From: JBBQBQ01 sp038317685
GTDB taxonomy: Bacteria > Desulfobacterota > Desulfuromonadia > Desulfuromonadales > DDH964
Reading direction: 5' to 3'
DNA length: 22,305 nucleotides
NCBI GenBank assembly: GCA_038317685.1
Contig: JBBQBQ010000024.1
Location: 1-22,305 of the forward strand
Shown here: piece by piece, positions 8,715 to 16,513 of the stretch
Numbering within the stretch: the first letter of the stretch is position 1
How the letters are laid out: each line of letters begins with the position of its first letter
The notes under the pieces: generated by a model
Database searches by the model: none
The model's input: the letters and a program-made list of their open reading frames with translations, nothing else
What the model was told of the DNA's origin: nothing
Program-made: the position numbers and the translations under genes

Positions 8715-11195
8715 TTACTTACTGATTTCGACGGCGACCGCAGCTTCGCCTTGATAGAGTCGGTTGAGTTCCGCCGCCGGGAAATGATAGGGCGCGAAGA
8801 CCAGCCCTTTCGGGAGCCGGTTGCCAACCTTGGCCTTGAGTTTCAGTTCGACCCCGTTCCCCTTGACCTTGAGCAGATCACCCTCTTGCACTCCGAGGGT
8901 CCCGGCGTCTTCGCGACCGAGTTCCAGGTAGGCCTCGGGGATGACCGCCAGGGGGCCGGTGGCCCGGGTCGACATGGTGCCGCTGTGATAGAGAGCGCTG
9001 CCGGTTACCAGCTGGAAGGTCCCTTGGACCGGCGTGCCGCCAGCCACCGGGATAACCTTCTTGAAGGCCGGGGTCAAGGTCTCGCCGCCCCAAACGATCC
9101 CTTGAGGTCCGAGATCGGCGAAGGTGATGCCCTGGTACTCCGGAACCGTCACTGCAATCTCGGCAAAGACGGCAGCCGGCCCGGTGTAACTGACGGTCGA
9201 GCCGCAACGCGCCGCCAGCAGGGCAATAATTTCATAGTCGGTCTTGGCTTCGCCGGGCTTGGCGATGCCGGGGCGAACCCGCTGAATGCGCCGCTCGGCA
9301 TTGGTGAAGCTGCCGTCTTTCTCGGCAAAAGAGGCAGCCGGCAGGACCACATCGGCCTTGGCAGCGGTCGGCGACAGGAACAGATCCTGGACGACCACGA
9401 AGGGTGCCTTGTCGAGCGCCGCTTCGACCTTGGCGCGGGCCGGATAAGAGGTCAACAGATCCTCCCCGACCACGTACAGAGCACCGAGCTTGCCGACGGC
9501 GGCCGCATCGAGCATCGCCTGCGCACCGAGGCCGCCGGGACCCGGGAGAATGCCGAGGTCGATGGCACCTTGGCTATTGGCCTTCTCGCCGCACAGGAAG
9601 AGCCCGCTGCCGGGGCGTCCGGCGTTCCCCGAGAGGATCGCCAGGTTGGCGGCAGCCGTCGCCAGCTGCTTGCTCTGGGCGGTGTAGGGTAGCCCGTAAG
9701 CAAGCAGGATCGCGCTCTTTTTAGCGCCTGCCAGGTGTCGGGCCGCGGTACGGATGGCCTCCGCCGGGACCCCGGTCAGGGTGGACACCAACTCGGGGGT
9801 CGCCTCGGCCAAAGAAGCCTTCAGGGTCTCGAGGTTCTCCACGCCGGCGGTCACGGCCAACCCTTCGGCGAGGAGGACCTGGGCCATGGCATTGAGGACC
9901 TGAACCTCCAGGCCGGGCTTGCTCAGGAGGGTTTTGGCATGAGGGAGCTTGGCAAACTTGCCGAACTTGTCGGCGAGGATGAAGAGCTGTGCCTCATGGC
10001 GTTTGACGGCCTGGTTGACGACCATCCCGAAGACCGGATGGGTTTCGTAAAAATCGGAACGGATGGCGAGGATGACATCACACTCCTCGACCTGCGGGAA
10101 AGTCGCCGTCGAGGCGGCCACCCCGAGAGTTCCCCGGAGGCCTTCTGTGACTCCCTTGTAGCATTCCCCCCCCGAATGATCGAGGTTGGCGGTGCCGAGG
10201 GTGGCGGCCAGGCCCTTGAGGAGGTGGAACTCTTCGTTGGTCAGACGCGCTCCAGACAGGATACCGATGCCGCCGGCCTGCTTGGCGCTGTTGAAACCGG
10301 CCGCTACGGCGTCGAGGGCTTCCTGCCAGCTGACTTCCTGAAGCTGGTTCCCCTTGCGCAGCAACGGCTTGGTCAGGCGCTTCTCGCTGTTGACGTAGCT
10401 GTAGCCGAAACGGCCCCGGATACAGAGGTTGCCGTCATTGACCCCGGTCTTGTCGTTGAAGCGGATCGTCTCGACCTTGTTCTCCTTGACTCCGAGGGTC
10501 ACAGTGCAGCCATTGCCGCAATAACCGCAAACCGAGTCGATCTCCTTGATTTGCCAGGGACGGGCCTTGAATTTAAAGGGGCGAGGCAGGATGGCGCCGA
10601 CCGGGCACATGGAAACGCACTGACCGCAGAATTCACAATTCAGCCCGCGGTCGAAAGCGGTGGCGATCTTGGTCTCGAAACCGCGGTTGATGAATGAGTA
10701 GGACCCGTAGCCGACGATTTCGTCGCAGACCCGGACGCATTTGCCGCAGAGCACGCAACGGTTCATGTTCCGTTCGATCAGGGGATTGACTTCGTCCCGC
10801 GGCAGGTCGAATTTTTCGCCCACAAAACGGTTCTTGACCACCTCGAATTCGTAGGTCAGATCCTGCAGGTCGCACTCCCCGCCCTTGTCGCAGACCGGGC
10901 AGTCGACGACATGGTTGACCAGCAAAAATTCGAGGACGGTTTTCCGAACTTTCTGGATTTCCGGGGAGGTGGTGGTGACCACCATCCCTTCGGTAACCGG
11001 GGTGGTACAGGACGGGATCAGACGTCCCTTCATCTGCTCGACCTCGACCAGACAGACCCGGCAGGCGCCATAGGGGAGGAGCTTCTTGGCGTAACAGAGG
11101 ACCGGAATGTGGATACCGGCTTCCTGGGCGGCCTCGTAGATCGTCGAATTTTTCTTGACCGTGATCTTCTTGCCGTCAATCGTCAGGTTTACCAT
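8715..11195 (-). CDS. nuoG: NADH-quinone oxidoreductase subunit G
   Basis: Large peripheral-arm Fe-S subunit, 826 aa. The N-terminal 2Fe-2S ferredoxin domain has C34, C45, C48 and C63 (N1b). The His-ligated N5 site is H95, C99, C102 and C108. Two ferredoxin-type clusters follow: C147-C150-C153-C157 and C187-C190-C193-C197. These extra cluster motifs are seen in NuoG of some anaerobes and in Fe-hydrogenase-type subunits. C223-x2-C226-x3-C230-x27-C258 is the N7-type motif at the start of the molybdopterin-oxidoreductase-like domain, which fills the remainder; in NuoG that domain carries no molybdenum cofactor. The ATG at 11195 follows GAGGTCACG. It lies 37 bp after nuoF and 21 bp before the TPR gene. 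Confidence 0.95.
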   Translation of the reverse strand: MVNLTIDGKKITVKKNSTIYEAAQEAGIHIPVLCYAKKLLPYGACRVCLVEVEQMKGRLIPSCTTPVTEGMVVTTTSPEIQKVRKTVLEFLLVNHVVDCPVCDKGGECDLQDLTYEFEVVKNRFVGEKFDLPRDEVNPLIERNMNRCVLCGKCVRVCDEIVGYGSYSFINRGFETKIATAFDRGLNCEFCGQCVSMCPVGAILPRPFKFKARPWQIKEIDSVCGYCGNGCTVTLGVKENKVETIRFNDKTGVNDGNLCIRGRFGYSYVNSEKRLTKPLLRKGNQLQEVSWQEALDAVAAGFNSAKQAGGIGILSGARLTNEEFHLLKGLAATLGTANLDHSGGECYKGVTEGLRGTLGVAASTATFPQVEECDVILAIRSDFYETHPVFGMVVNQAVKRHEAQLFILADKFGKFAKLPHAKTLLSKPGLEVQVLNAMAQVLLAEGLAVTAGVENLETLKASLAEATPELVSTLTGVPAEAIRTAARHLAGAKKSAILLAYGLPYTAQSKQLATAAANLAILSGNAGRPGSGLFLCGEKANSQGAIDLGILPGPGGLGAQAMLDAAAVGKLGALYVVGEDLLTSYPARAKVEAALDKAPFVVVQDLFLSPTAAKADVVLPAASFAEKDGSFTNAERRIQRVRPGIAKPGEAKTDYEIIALLAARCGSTVSYTGPAAVFAEIAVTVPEYQGITFADLGPQGIVWGGETLTPAFKKVIPVAGGTPVQGTFQLVTGSALYHSGTMSTRATGPLAVIPEAYLELGREDAGTLGVQEGDLLKVKGNGVELKLKAKVGNRLPKGLVFAPYHFPAAELNRLYQGEAAVAVEISK

Positions 11196-11232
11196 CGTGA
11201 CCTCGTATCAGAATCAGCGGAAAAACCGGCTA

Positions 11233-13014
11233 CTATTCGATGGCCATGAAGCGGCAGGCGTCATAGCAGGACGTGCACTTGGTACATTTGTCTTTATCAA
11301 TGATGGCGATCCCGCCCTTTTCCCACTGGACGGCTTCCACCGGGCAGATCTTGAAGCAGAGGCCGCACTTCTTGCAGGCGCCCTCGATGACCTCGAATTT
11401 GAGGAGCTTCTTGCAGCTGTGGGAAGGACAGGCCTTCTCCTTGATGTGCGCCTCGTATTCGTTCCGGAAGTAGCGGATGGTGGAAAGGACCGGGTTGGGC
11501 GCGGTCTGGCCAAGCCCGCACAGGGAGCTTTTCTTGATGTCGTAGGCCATGTCCTGCAACAGCTCGATGTCCCCTTCGCGCCCTTCACCGGAGGTGATCC
11601 GTTGCAGGATCTCCAGCATGATCTTCAGGCCGATGCGGCAGGGGATGCACTTGCCGCAGGACTCGACGCGGGTGAAGTTGAGGAAGAAACGGGCGATGTC
11701 GACCATGCAGGTCGTTTCGTCCATGACCACCAGGCCTCCGGAACCCATCATGGCTCCGGCCTTGATCAGCGAGTCATAGTCGACCTGGGCATCGAGCGCT
11801 TCGGCCGGCAGGCAACCCCCGGAGGGACCGCCGGCCTGCACCGCTTTGAACTTGCGGTTGTTGAGGATGCCGCCGCAAACGTCGTAGATGACCTCACGCA
11901 TCGTGGTCCCGGCCGGGACTTCGACCAGGCCGGTGTGCTTGACCTTGCCGGTGAGGGCGAAGATCTTGGTTCCCTTGGTCCCTTCGGTGCCGATGGAAGC
12001 GTACCATTCGGCCCCGTTGTAGAAGATGTAGGAAATGTTGGCAAAGGTTTCGACGTTGTTGATGTTGGTCGGTTTGCCCCACAGGCCGCGGACCGCCGGG
12101 AAGGGCGGGCGGGGCCGGGACATGCCGCGCTGCCCTTCGATGGAGGCCATCAGCGCGGTCTCTTCACCGCAGACGAAGGCACCGGCACCGGCTTTAATGC
12201 GCATGTCGAAATCGAAACCGAGGCCCATGCAGTTCTTGCCGAGAATCCCCTTCTCGTAGCAGGTATCGATGGCTTTCTGCAGGCGTTTGATGGCCAAGGG
12301 ATATTCGGCGCGGCAGTAGACATAGCCGAAGGTGCAGCCGATGGCATAGGCACCGATCATCATCCCTTCGATCAGGCCGTAGGGGTCCCCTTCGAGGACC
12401 GAGCGGTCCATGAACGCCCCCGGGTCACCTTCGTCGGCGTTGCAGATCAGGTATTTTTCGTGGCCGGGAGTGGCCTTGCAGAAAGACCACTTGACCCCGG
12501 TCGGAAACCCGCCGCCCCCCCGGCCTCGCAGGCCCGACTTTTTGACTTCGTCGATGACCTGGTCCTGGGTCATGGTCACGGCCTTCTTGATGCCGGTAAA
12601 GCCTTTATGCGCCATGAACTCGTCGATGCTTTCGGCGTCGATGGTCCCGCAGCGGGAAAAGATGATGCGCTGCTGTTTTTCAAGAAATTTGGTGTAGTAG
12701 GGACCGGCGACCTTCTTTTCCACCGGTTGGGCCCCGACGATGTGCTCCTCGACAAGCTGCGGTACCATCTCCGCCGTGACGAAGTCGTAGGTGACAGCCG
12801 CCTGACCCGGCATGACGATATCGACCAGCACGTCGTTGGCGCAGAGCCCCCGGCAGCCGGTTTTTTTGATTTCACAGCGCTTGCCGATCTTCGCCTCAAT
12901 GCCGAGTTTGTCAAATTCGGCCTGAAAGGCATCCGCCACGACCAGCGAGCCCGAAGCGATGCCGCCGGTACCGGTGCAGATGAGAACCTCGATCATTTCC
13001 GCTGTTTCGGCCAT
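11233..13014 (-). CDS. nuoF: NADH-quinone oxidoreductase subunit F, extended HndC/HymB-like form
   Basis: NADH-oxidising FMN subunit, 593 aa against about 445 in E. coli. The order is: an N-terminal thioredoxin-like 2Fe-2S domain (about 1-95; C13, C54, C58, with G18 where a fourth Cys is expected); the FMN/NAD-binding core with GLRGRGGGGFPTGVKW (161-176) and CNADEGDPGAFMDR (191-204); the N3 cluster site C453-x2-C456-x2-C459 with C499; and a C-terminal ferredoxin domain with C547-C550-C553-C557 and C577-C580-C583-C587. This layout is that of HndC/HymB/HydB subunits of electron-bifurcating hydrogenases and of NuoF in related anaerobes. I chose the ATG at 13014 (MAETAEMIEVLICTG, GAGGAT upstream) over an upstream in-frame ATG at 13167 that lies inside nuoE. 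It lies 38 bp after nuoE. Confidence 0.95.
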   Translation of the reverse strand: MAETAEMIEVLICTGTGGIASGSLVVADAFQAEFDKLGIEAKIGKRCEIKKTGCRGLCANDVLVDIVMPGQAAVTYDFVTAEMVPQLVEEHIVGAQPVEKKVAGPYYTKFLEKQQRIIFSRCGTIDAESIDEFMAHKGFTGIKKAVTMTQDQVIDEVKKSGLRGRGGGGFPTGVKWSFCKATPGHEKYLICNADEGDPGAFMDRSVLEGDPYGLIEGMMIGAYAIGCTFGYVYCRAEYPLAIKRLQKAIDTCYEKGILGKNCMGLGFDFDMRIKAGAGAFVCGEETALMASIEGQRGMSRPRPPFPAVRGLWGKPTNINNVETFANISYIFYNGAEWYASIGTEGTKGTKIFALTGKVKHTGLVEVPAGTTMREVIYDVCGGILNNRKFKAVQAGGPSGGCLPAEALDAQVDYDSLIKAGAMMGSGGLVVMDETTCMVDIARFFLNFTRVESCGKCIPCRIGLKIMLEILQRITSGEGREGDIELLQDMAYDIKKSSLCGLGQTAPNPVLSTIRYFRNEYEAHIKEKACPSHSCKKLLKFEVIEGACKKCGLCFKICPVEAVQWEKGGIAIIDKDKCTKCTSCYDACRFMAIE

Positions 13015-13052
13015 CTTGGTATATCCTCGATCAGGGTGGCGGGTTGAAAACG

Positions 13053-13550
13053 TCAATCCATCTTCTGGTACTTTTGAAGGACCTCGTCCATTTTCTGCAC
13101 GGTCATACTGCCGTAAGTCGCATCGTTGACCATGATGACCGGAGCCATGCCGCAGGCACCGATGCAAGCGACATATTCGGCGGTGAATTTGAGATCTTCG
13201 GTGGTTTCGGCGTGAGCGATTCCCAAGCGGTCCTTGAGAGTGTCACCGATCCGTCCGGCACCCTTGACATGGCAGGCCGTCCCCATGCAGACGCGGACGA
13301 TGTACTTGCCCCGCGGCTTCAAGTGGAACTGGGCGTAGAACGTCAGCACCCCGTAGATCTGGCTCGTATAGACATTGAGGCGCTCCGCGGCCAGGTGCAC
13401 ACAAGGCTCCGGCACAAACCCGTAGGCCTCCTGAATCCCCTGGAGAACCGGCATCAGCGCCCCATGCATATCGATATACTTATCGATAACCTGGTTGGCG
13501 GCAGTCAGATCGACTTCCTGCTCTTCAACTTGTTCCGCGGCGTTGCTCAT
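13053..13550 (-). CDS. nuoE: NADH-quinone oxidoreductase subunit E, 2Fe-2S
   Basis: Thioredoxin-fold [2Fe-2S] subunit (cluster N1a) that pairs with NuoF, 165 aa. A helical N-terminal region (about 15-75, with LMPVLQGIQEAYGFVP) precedes the cluster domain, whose ligands are C88-x4-C93-x35-C129-x3-C133, the complete family pattern. I chose the ATG at 13550 because GAGGATATCC precedes it; the in-frame ATG at 13562 has no good ribosome binding site. It lies 27 bp after nuoD and 38 bp before nuoF. Confidence 0.96.
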   Translation of the reverse strand: MSNAAEQVEEQEVDLTAANQVIDKYIDMHGALMPVLQGIQEAYGFVPEPCVHLAAERLNVYTSQIYGVLTFYAQFHLKPRGKYIVRVCMGTACHVKGAGRIGDTLKDRLGIAHAETTEDLKFTAEYVACIGACGMAPVIMVNDATYGSMTVQKMDEVLQKYQKMD

Positions 13551-13577
13551 GGATATCCTCATTCGCCCGAAGTGCTG

Positions 13578-14756
13578 TTAACGGTCGATTTCTCCCAGGA
13601 CGATGTCCAGGGTCCCGATGGTCGCAATGACGTCCGCAAGCAGGGATCCCTCGACCATCTGCGGCAACGCCTGCAGGTTGACGAAGGAGGGCGGCCGAAT
13701 CTTCATGCGATAAGGGTGATTGCTCCCGTCGGAAACGAGGTAATAACCGAGTTCGCCTTTGGGTGCCTCAATCCCTTGGTAGATCTCCCCGGGCTCGACC
13801 TTGAACCCTTCGCTGACGATCTTGAAGTGGTGGATCAAAGCTTCGATGGTGTTGACCACATCCTGCTTCGGGGGGAGACAGATCTTCGGCGCATCGGCCA
13901 GAATCGGTCCGGGTTTGAGGGCATCGAGGGCCTGCAGGACGATCTTGGCGGACTCGCGCATCTCGATAAGACGCATCTGATAACGGGCGAAGGTATCGCA
14001 GTCCTGGCTGGTCGGAACCTGGAATTCGTAATCTTCATAGCCGCTGTAAGGGTTGTCGCGGCGCAGATCCCAGTCCACCCCGGACCCGCGCAGCGCCGGG
14101 CCGGTCAGACCGATATCGATGGCGTCCACGGCGCTGATCTTGCCGACGCCCATGGTTCGCTTCTGCCAGATCTTGGTCCCGGTCAGCAGACCTTCGTAGG
14201 TCTCCAGATGGCCGGGCATGGACTCCGCAAAGTCCCGGATCTCCTTCTCGATCCCCGCCGGCAGATCCATGGACAAGCCCCCGACCCGGAAGTAGTTGGA
14301 GGTCATGCGCGCGCCGGAGATCTTTTCGTAAATGTCGATGATCGCTTCGCGCTCACGGAAACAGTAGATGAAGACCGTCATGGCTCCGATGTCGAGGGCG
14401 TGAGTGGCCAGCCAGACCAGATGGCTCTTGATACGGGTCAATTCGGTCAGAAGCACCCGAATCCGCTTGGCCCGCTCAGGGATCAGGTCGGTGATTCCCA
14501 GCAGCTTCTCCACGGCCAGGACATAGCCGAGGTTGTTGCTCATCGGCGCCAGGTAATCGAGCCGGTCGGTGAGCGGAATGACCTGATGGTAGGTCCGGTG
14601 TTCAGAGAGCTTTTCGACCCCGCGATGGAGGAAACCGATGTGCGGGGTCGCCTTTTTGACGATCTCGCCGTCGAGCTCGAGAATCAGCTGCAGAACCCCA
14701 TGGGTGGAAGGGTGCTGCGGCCCCATGTTTATAGTCATGATTTCGGTCGTTGCCAT
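13578..14756 (-). CDS. nuoD: NADH-quinone oxidoreductase subunit D
   Basis: 49-kDa-type subunit of complex I, 392 aa, related to the large subunit of NiFe hydrogenases but without the metal ligands. With NuoB it forms the quinone-reduction site. The N-terminal signature NMGPQHPSTHGVLQLILELD contains the quinone-site histidines (H15, H19), and the C-terminus VEGSLLADVIATIGTLDIVL is typical. It is a separate protein, not fused to NuoC as in enterobacteria. The ATG at 14756 follows GAGGCTGACG. It lies 41 bp after nuoC. Confidence 0.97.
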   Translation of the reverse strand: MATTEIMTINMGPQHPSTHGVLQLILELDGEIVKKATPHIGFLHRGVEKLSEHRTYHQVIPLTDRLDYLAPMSNNLGYVLAVEKLLGITDLIPERAKRIRVLLTELTRIKSHLVWLATHALDIGAMTVFIYCFREREAIIDIYEKISGARMTSNYFRVGGLSMDLPAGIEKEIRDFAESMPGHLETYEGLLTGTKIWQKRTMGVGKISAVDAIDIGLTGPALRGSGVDWDLRRDNPYSGYEDYEFQVPTSQDCDTFARYQMRLIEMRESAKIVLQALDALKPGPILADAPKICLPPKQDVVNTIEALIHHFKIVSEGFKVEPGEIYQGIEAPKGELGYYLVSDGSNHPYRMKIRPPSFVNLQALPQMVEGSLLADVIATIGTLDIVLGEIDR

Positions 14757-14797
14757 CGTCAGCCTCGTCTAGCGAAAAGTGAACAAGCCGGTTTTGA

Positions 14798-15280
14798 TTA
14801 CGAAAGACGCCCCTGGTAGGGCTCCCGGTCAGGGCCCTGCAGCGGATAGTCCTTGCGCAGAGGGTGCCCTTCCCAGTCCGCGGGCATCAGAATGCGGCGC
14901 AGATCGGGGTGGTTGGTGAAGTCGATCCCCATCAGGTCCCAGCATTCCCGCTCGTGCCAGTTGGCCGTCGCCCAAACGCCGCTGACCGTATCGACCCGGG
15001 GATCGTTCTCGGCCACCGGCACCTTGACCCGCAGGCGGTCCTTGGCGGAAATATTGTAAAGGTTGTAGACCACCATGAACCGCGGGGACTGGCCGAGATA
15101 ATCGACACCGCACAAGTCACAGAGGAAGTTGTAGCCGAGTTCTTCCTTGAGGAAGGCGGCGATTGCGACGATCTCTTCTTTCTTGACCGTCACCGTCGTT
15201 TCGCCCCGGAAGTCGACGGCCGCAAGAACGGCCCCGGCGAATTTTTCGTTCAGCTTCGCAACCGCTGCATGTTCGCTCAT
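14798..15280 (-). CDS. nuoC: NADH-quinone oxidoreductase subunit C
   Basis: 30-kDa-type peripheral subunit of complex I, 160 aa. The conserved block HERECWDLMGIDFTNHPDLR and the C-terminal WEGHPLRKDYPLQGP are diagnostic. Three in-frame ATGs lie close together (15289, 15286, 15280) behind a single AGGA. The last gives MSEHAAVAKLNEKF and a spacing of ten bases, and I chose it; the other two add two or three residues and cannot be excluded. It is not fused to NuoD. It lies 46 bp after nuoB. Confidence 0.95.
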   Translation of the reverse strand: MSEHAAVAKLNEKFAGAVLAAVDFRGETTVTVKKEEIVAIAAFLKEELGYNFLCDLCGVDYLGQSPRFMVVYNLYNISAKDRLRVKVPVAENDPRVDTVSGVWATANWHERECWDLMGIDFTNHPDLRRILMPADWEGHPLRKDYPLQGPDREPYQGRLS

Positions 15281-15326
15281 ATTCATCATTTCCTATGGTG
15301 TTGGTGGCTTCTTATCGCAATGTGGA

Positions 15327-15833
15327 TCAGGCGTTGATGCGGTCGCCGACCCCGATGGCTGCCCCAAAGGAGTTCCGTTCATTCATGATCTTCTCCTGCA
15401 GCTTGCCGATACCATAGAGAAGACCTTCAGGACGCGGCGGACAGCCGGGGATGTAGACATCAACGGGCAACGCCTCGTCGATCCCCTGCACGGTGCTGTA
15501 GGTGTCGAAGATGCCGCCCGAACAGGCGCAGGCCCCCATGGCAATGACATATTTGGGTTCCGGCATCTGCTCATAGACGATCTTGATGACCGGCAGCATC
15601 TTTTTAGTGACGGTGCCGGCAATGATGATGACGTCCGCCTGCCGGGGGGAGGCCCGGAAAAGCACCCCCAGACGGTCGAGGTCGAAGCGCGCGGCGCCGG
15701 TGGCCATCATCTCGATGGCGCAGCAAGCCAGGCCAAAGGTCATCGGCCACAACGACTTGGCGCGGGACCAGTTGACGAGTTTGTCCAGCGAGGTGGTGAT
15801 GACGTTATTGCCGAGGGTCTGTTCTACTCCCAT
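15327..15833 (-). CDS. nuoB: NADH-quinone oxidoreductase subunit B
   Basis: Carrier of cluster N2, the last Fe-S centre before quinone, 168 aa. Ligands are visible as the tandem C37-C38 (GLACCAIEMM), C102 (MGACACSGG) and C131 (PGCPPRPEGLL). The family length is normal. The ATG at 15833 has GGAG seven bases upstream, inside the nuoA end; the two genes overlap by 10 bp, suggesting coupled translation. Confidence 0.97.
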   Translation of the reverse strand: MGVEQTLGNNVITTSLDKLVNWSRAKSLWPMTFGLACCAIEMMATGAARFDLDRLGVLFRASPRQADVIIIAGTVTKKMLPVIKIVYEQMPEPKYVIAMGACACSGGIFDTYSTVQGIDEALPVDVYIPGCPPRPEGLLYGIGKLQEKIMNERNSFGAAIGVGDRINA

Positions 15834-16180
15834 TCGAGTGCTCCTTTTTTCCAGACATACACGTAGCCGACGAGGAGGATGAGAATGAAAACCCCCATCT
15901 CGACGAAACCGAAAACCCCCAGGCGCTTGAACATGACCGCCCAGGGGTAAAGGAAGACCGCCTCAATGTCGAAGACGATGAAGAGCATGGCAATGATGTA
16001 GAATTTGACGGAGAATCGCTCGCGTGCCGTGCCGACCAAGGGCATGCCGCACTCATAGGGCGCCAGCTTCACCACCGACGGCTTTTTCTGCCCAATCAGT
16101 CGGGACATGACCACGGAACCGATGGCAAAGGCAAAAGCGAAGGCGACGAGGACGAGTATCGGCAGATAAGTCTCGAGCAT
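15824..16180 (-). CDS. nuoA: NADH-quinone oxidoreductase subunit A
   Basis: First gene of the nuo operon, encoding a three-helix membrane subunit of 118 aa. The conserved loop YECGMPLVGTARERFSVKFY, whose Cys (C44) labels the active/deactive switch loop in mitochondrial homologues, and FIVFDIEAVFLYPWAV in TM2 identify it. The ATG at 16180 has a strong GGAGGAG ribosome binding site. About 75 nt of leader separate it from the predicted transcription start. Confidence 0.97.
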   Translation of the reverse strand: MLETYLPILVLVAFAFAFAIGSVVMSRLIGQKKPSVVKLAPYECGMPLVGTARERFSVKFYIIAMLFIVFDIEAVFLYPWAVMFKRLGVFGFVEMGVFILILLVGYVYVWKKGALEWE

Positions 16181-16250
16181 GAAAACAACTCCTCCCGAAA
16201 GGTGGTTTATGGGTGGAAAAACGGCGCACCTCCAGAAGCTCCTTACGGGG

Positions 16251-16260
16251 CACGGCCGTG
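16251..16260. promoter_or_regulatory. 10-bp perfect palindrome at the predicted nuo transcription start
   Basis: CACGGCCGTG is a perfect inverted repeat lying 3 to 13 bp downstream of the predicted -10 box, so it spans the expected +1. A repressor site is a reasonable guess from the position. The sequence alone does not name a regulator, and chance occurrence in GC-rich DNA is possible. Confidence 0.3.
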
Positions 16261-16263
16261 GCC

Positions 16264-16292
16264 AAGTTAGGATAATTTAAACCCTTTGTCAA
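16264..16292 (-). promoter_or_regulatory. nuoA: sigma70-type promoter of the nuo operon
   Basis: On the minus strand TTGACA (16292-16287), a perfect -35 box, is followed by 17 bp and TAACTT (16269-16264), a weak -10 box. It lies in the only AT-rich patch of the 333-bp gap, with a start about 75 nt before nuoA. The weak -10 would fit dependence on an activator, for which the repeat just upstream is a candidate site. Confidence 0.65.
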
Positions 16293-16300
16293 GGGAAAAA

Positions 16301-16316
16301 ATACTGTATACTGTAT
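16301..16316. promoter_or_regulatory. tandem heptamer upstream of the nuo -35 box
   Basis: ATACTGT occurs twice head to tail (16301-16307 and 16308-16314), followed by AT. The block is 8 bp upstream of the -35 box, where an activator would touch polymerase. The repeat centre also contains the small palindrome GTATAC. No known operator is matched with confidence. Confidence 0.35.
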
Positions 16317-16513
16317 GCACTTTTTTGGCCAGAAAGTCCCGTTTATACGGGGTTAAAGCGGCGGTCAATGCCCCAGGCAGAACGTTGCCCGGATGCTTTT
16401 GGAGGGGCCCTTGGCCCAGGGGGAGGGTAAGCCTGTATTTAATGGGCAATTTCTAACGGTTAATTCAAGCTCCGGTCGTTTCGGGTCTCCGCGCGAAAGT
16501 CCCGGGTCAGGGG
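16317..16513. other. rnfE-nuo intergenic region, no gene seen
   Basis: This is the rest of the gap between the rnfE stop and the nuo control region. It contains short inverted repeats (CCCGT-ATAA-ACGGG on the minus strand at 16352-16339, and GGGCC/GGCCC near 16405-16420) but none is followed by a T-run, so I see no convincing intrinsic terminator for rnf and read-through into nuo is possible. A 60-codon open frame here (16449-16267) has no ribosome binding site and runs through the nuo promoter; I do not call it. Confidence 0.5.

Noticed and set aside
11155..13047. A 630-codon plus-strand open frame opposite nuoF
   Set aside because: Shadow of nuoF codon bias: no domain, no ribosome binding site, and the minus-strand protein has all catalytic motifs.
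13015..13167. An upstream in-frame start that would lengthen NuoF by 51 residues
   Set aside because: The extension lies inside the nuoE coding region, its residues look unrelated to the family, and the ATG at 13014 has a ribosome binding site and starts the thioredoxin-like domain correctly.
13044..14819. A 591-codon plus-strand open frame opposite nuoE and nuoD
   Set aside because: Same codon-bias shadow; the minus strand carries intact NuoE and NuoD with family signatures.
16053..16292. A possible leader peptide starting in the nuo 5' UTR
   Set aside because: The frame starts within the -35 box region and overlaps nuoA out of frame. A GTG with AAGGAG upstream exists inside it, but nothing else supports translation.
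16339..16352. CCCGT-ATAA-ACGGG hairpin as an rnf terminator
   Set aside because: Only five pairs and followed by ACTTTCTGG, not a U-tract. It lies about 160 bp after rnfE.
16267..16449. A 60-codon minus-strand frame in the rnfE-nuoA gap
   Set aside because: No Shine-Dalgarno sequence, no recognisable motif, and it runs through the nuo promoter boxes.
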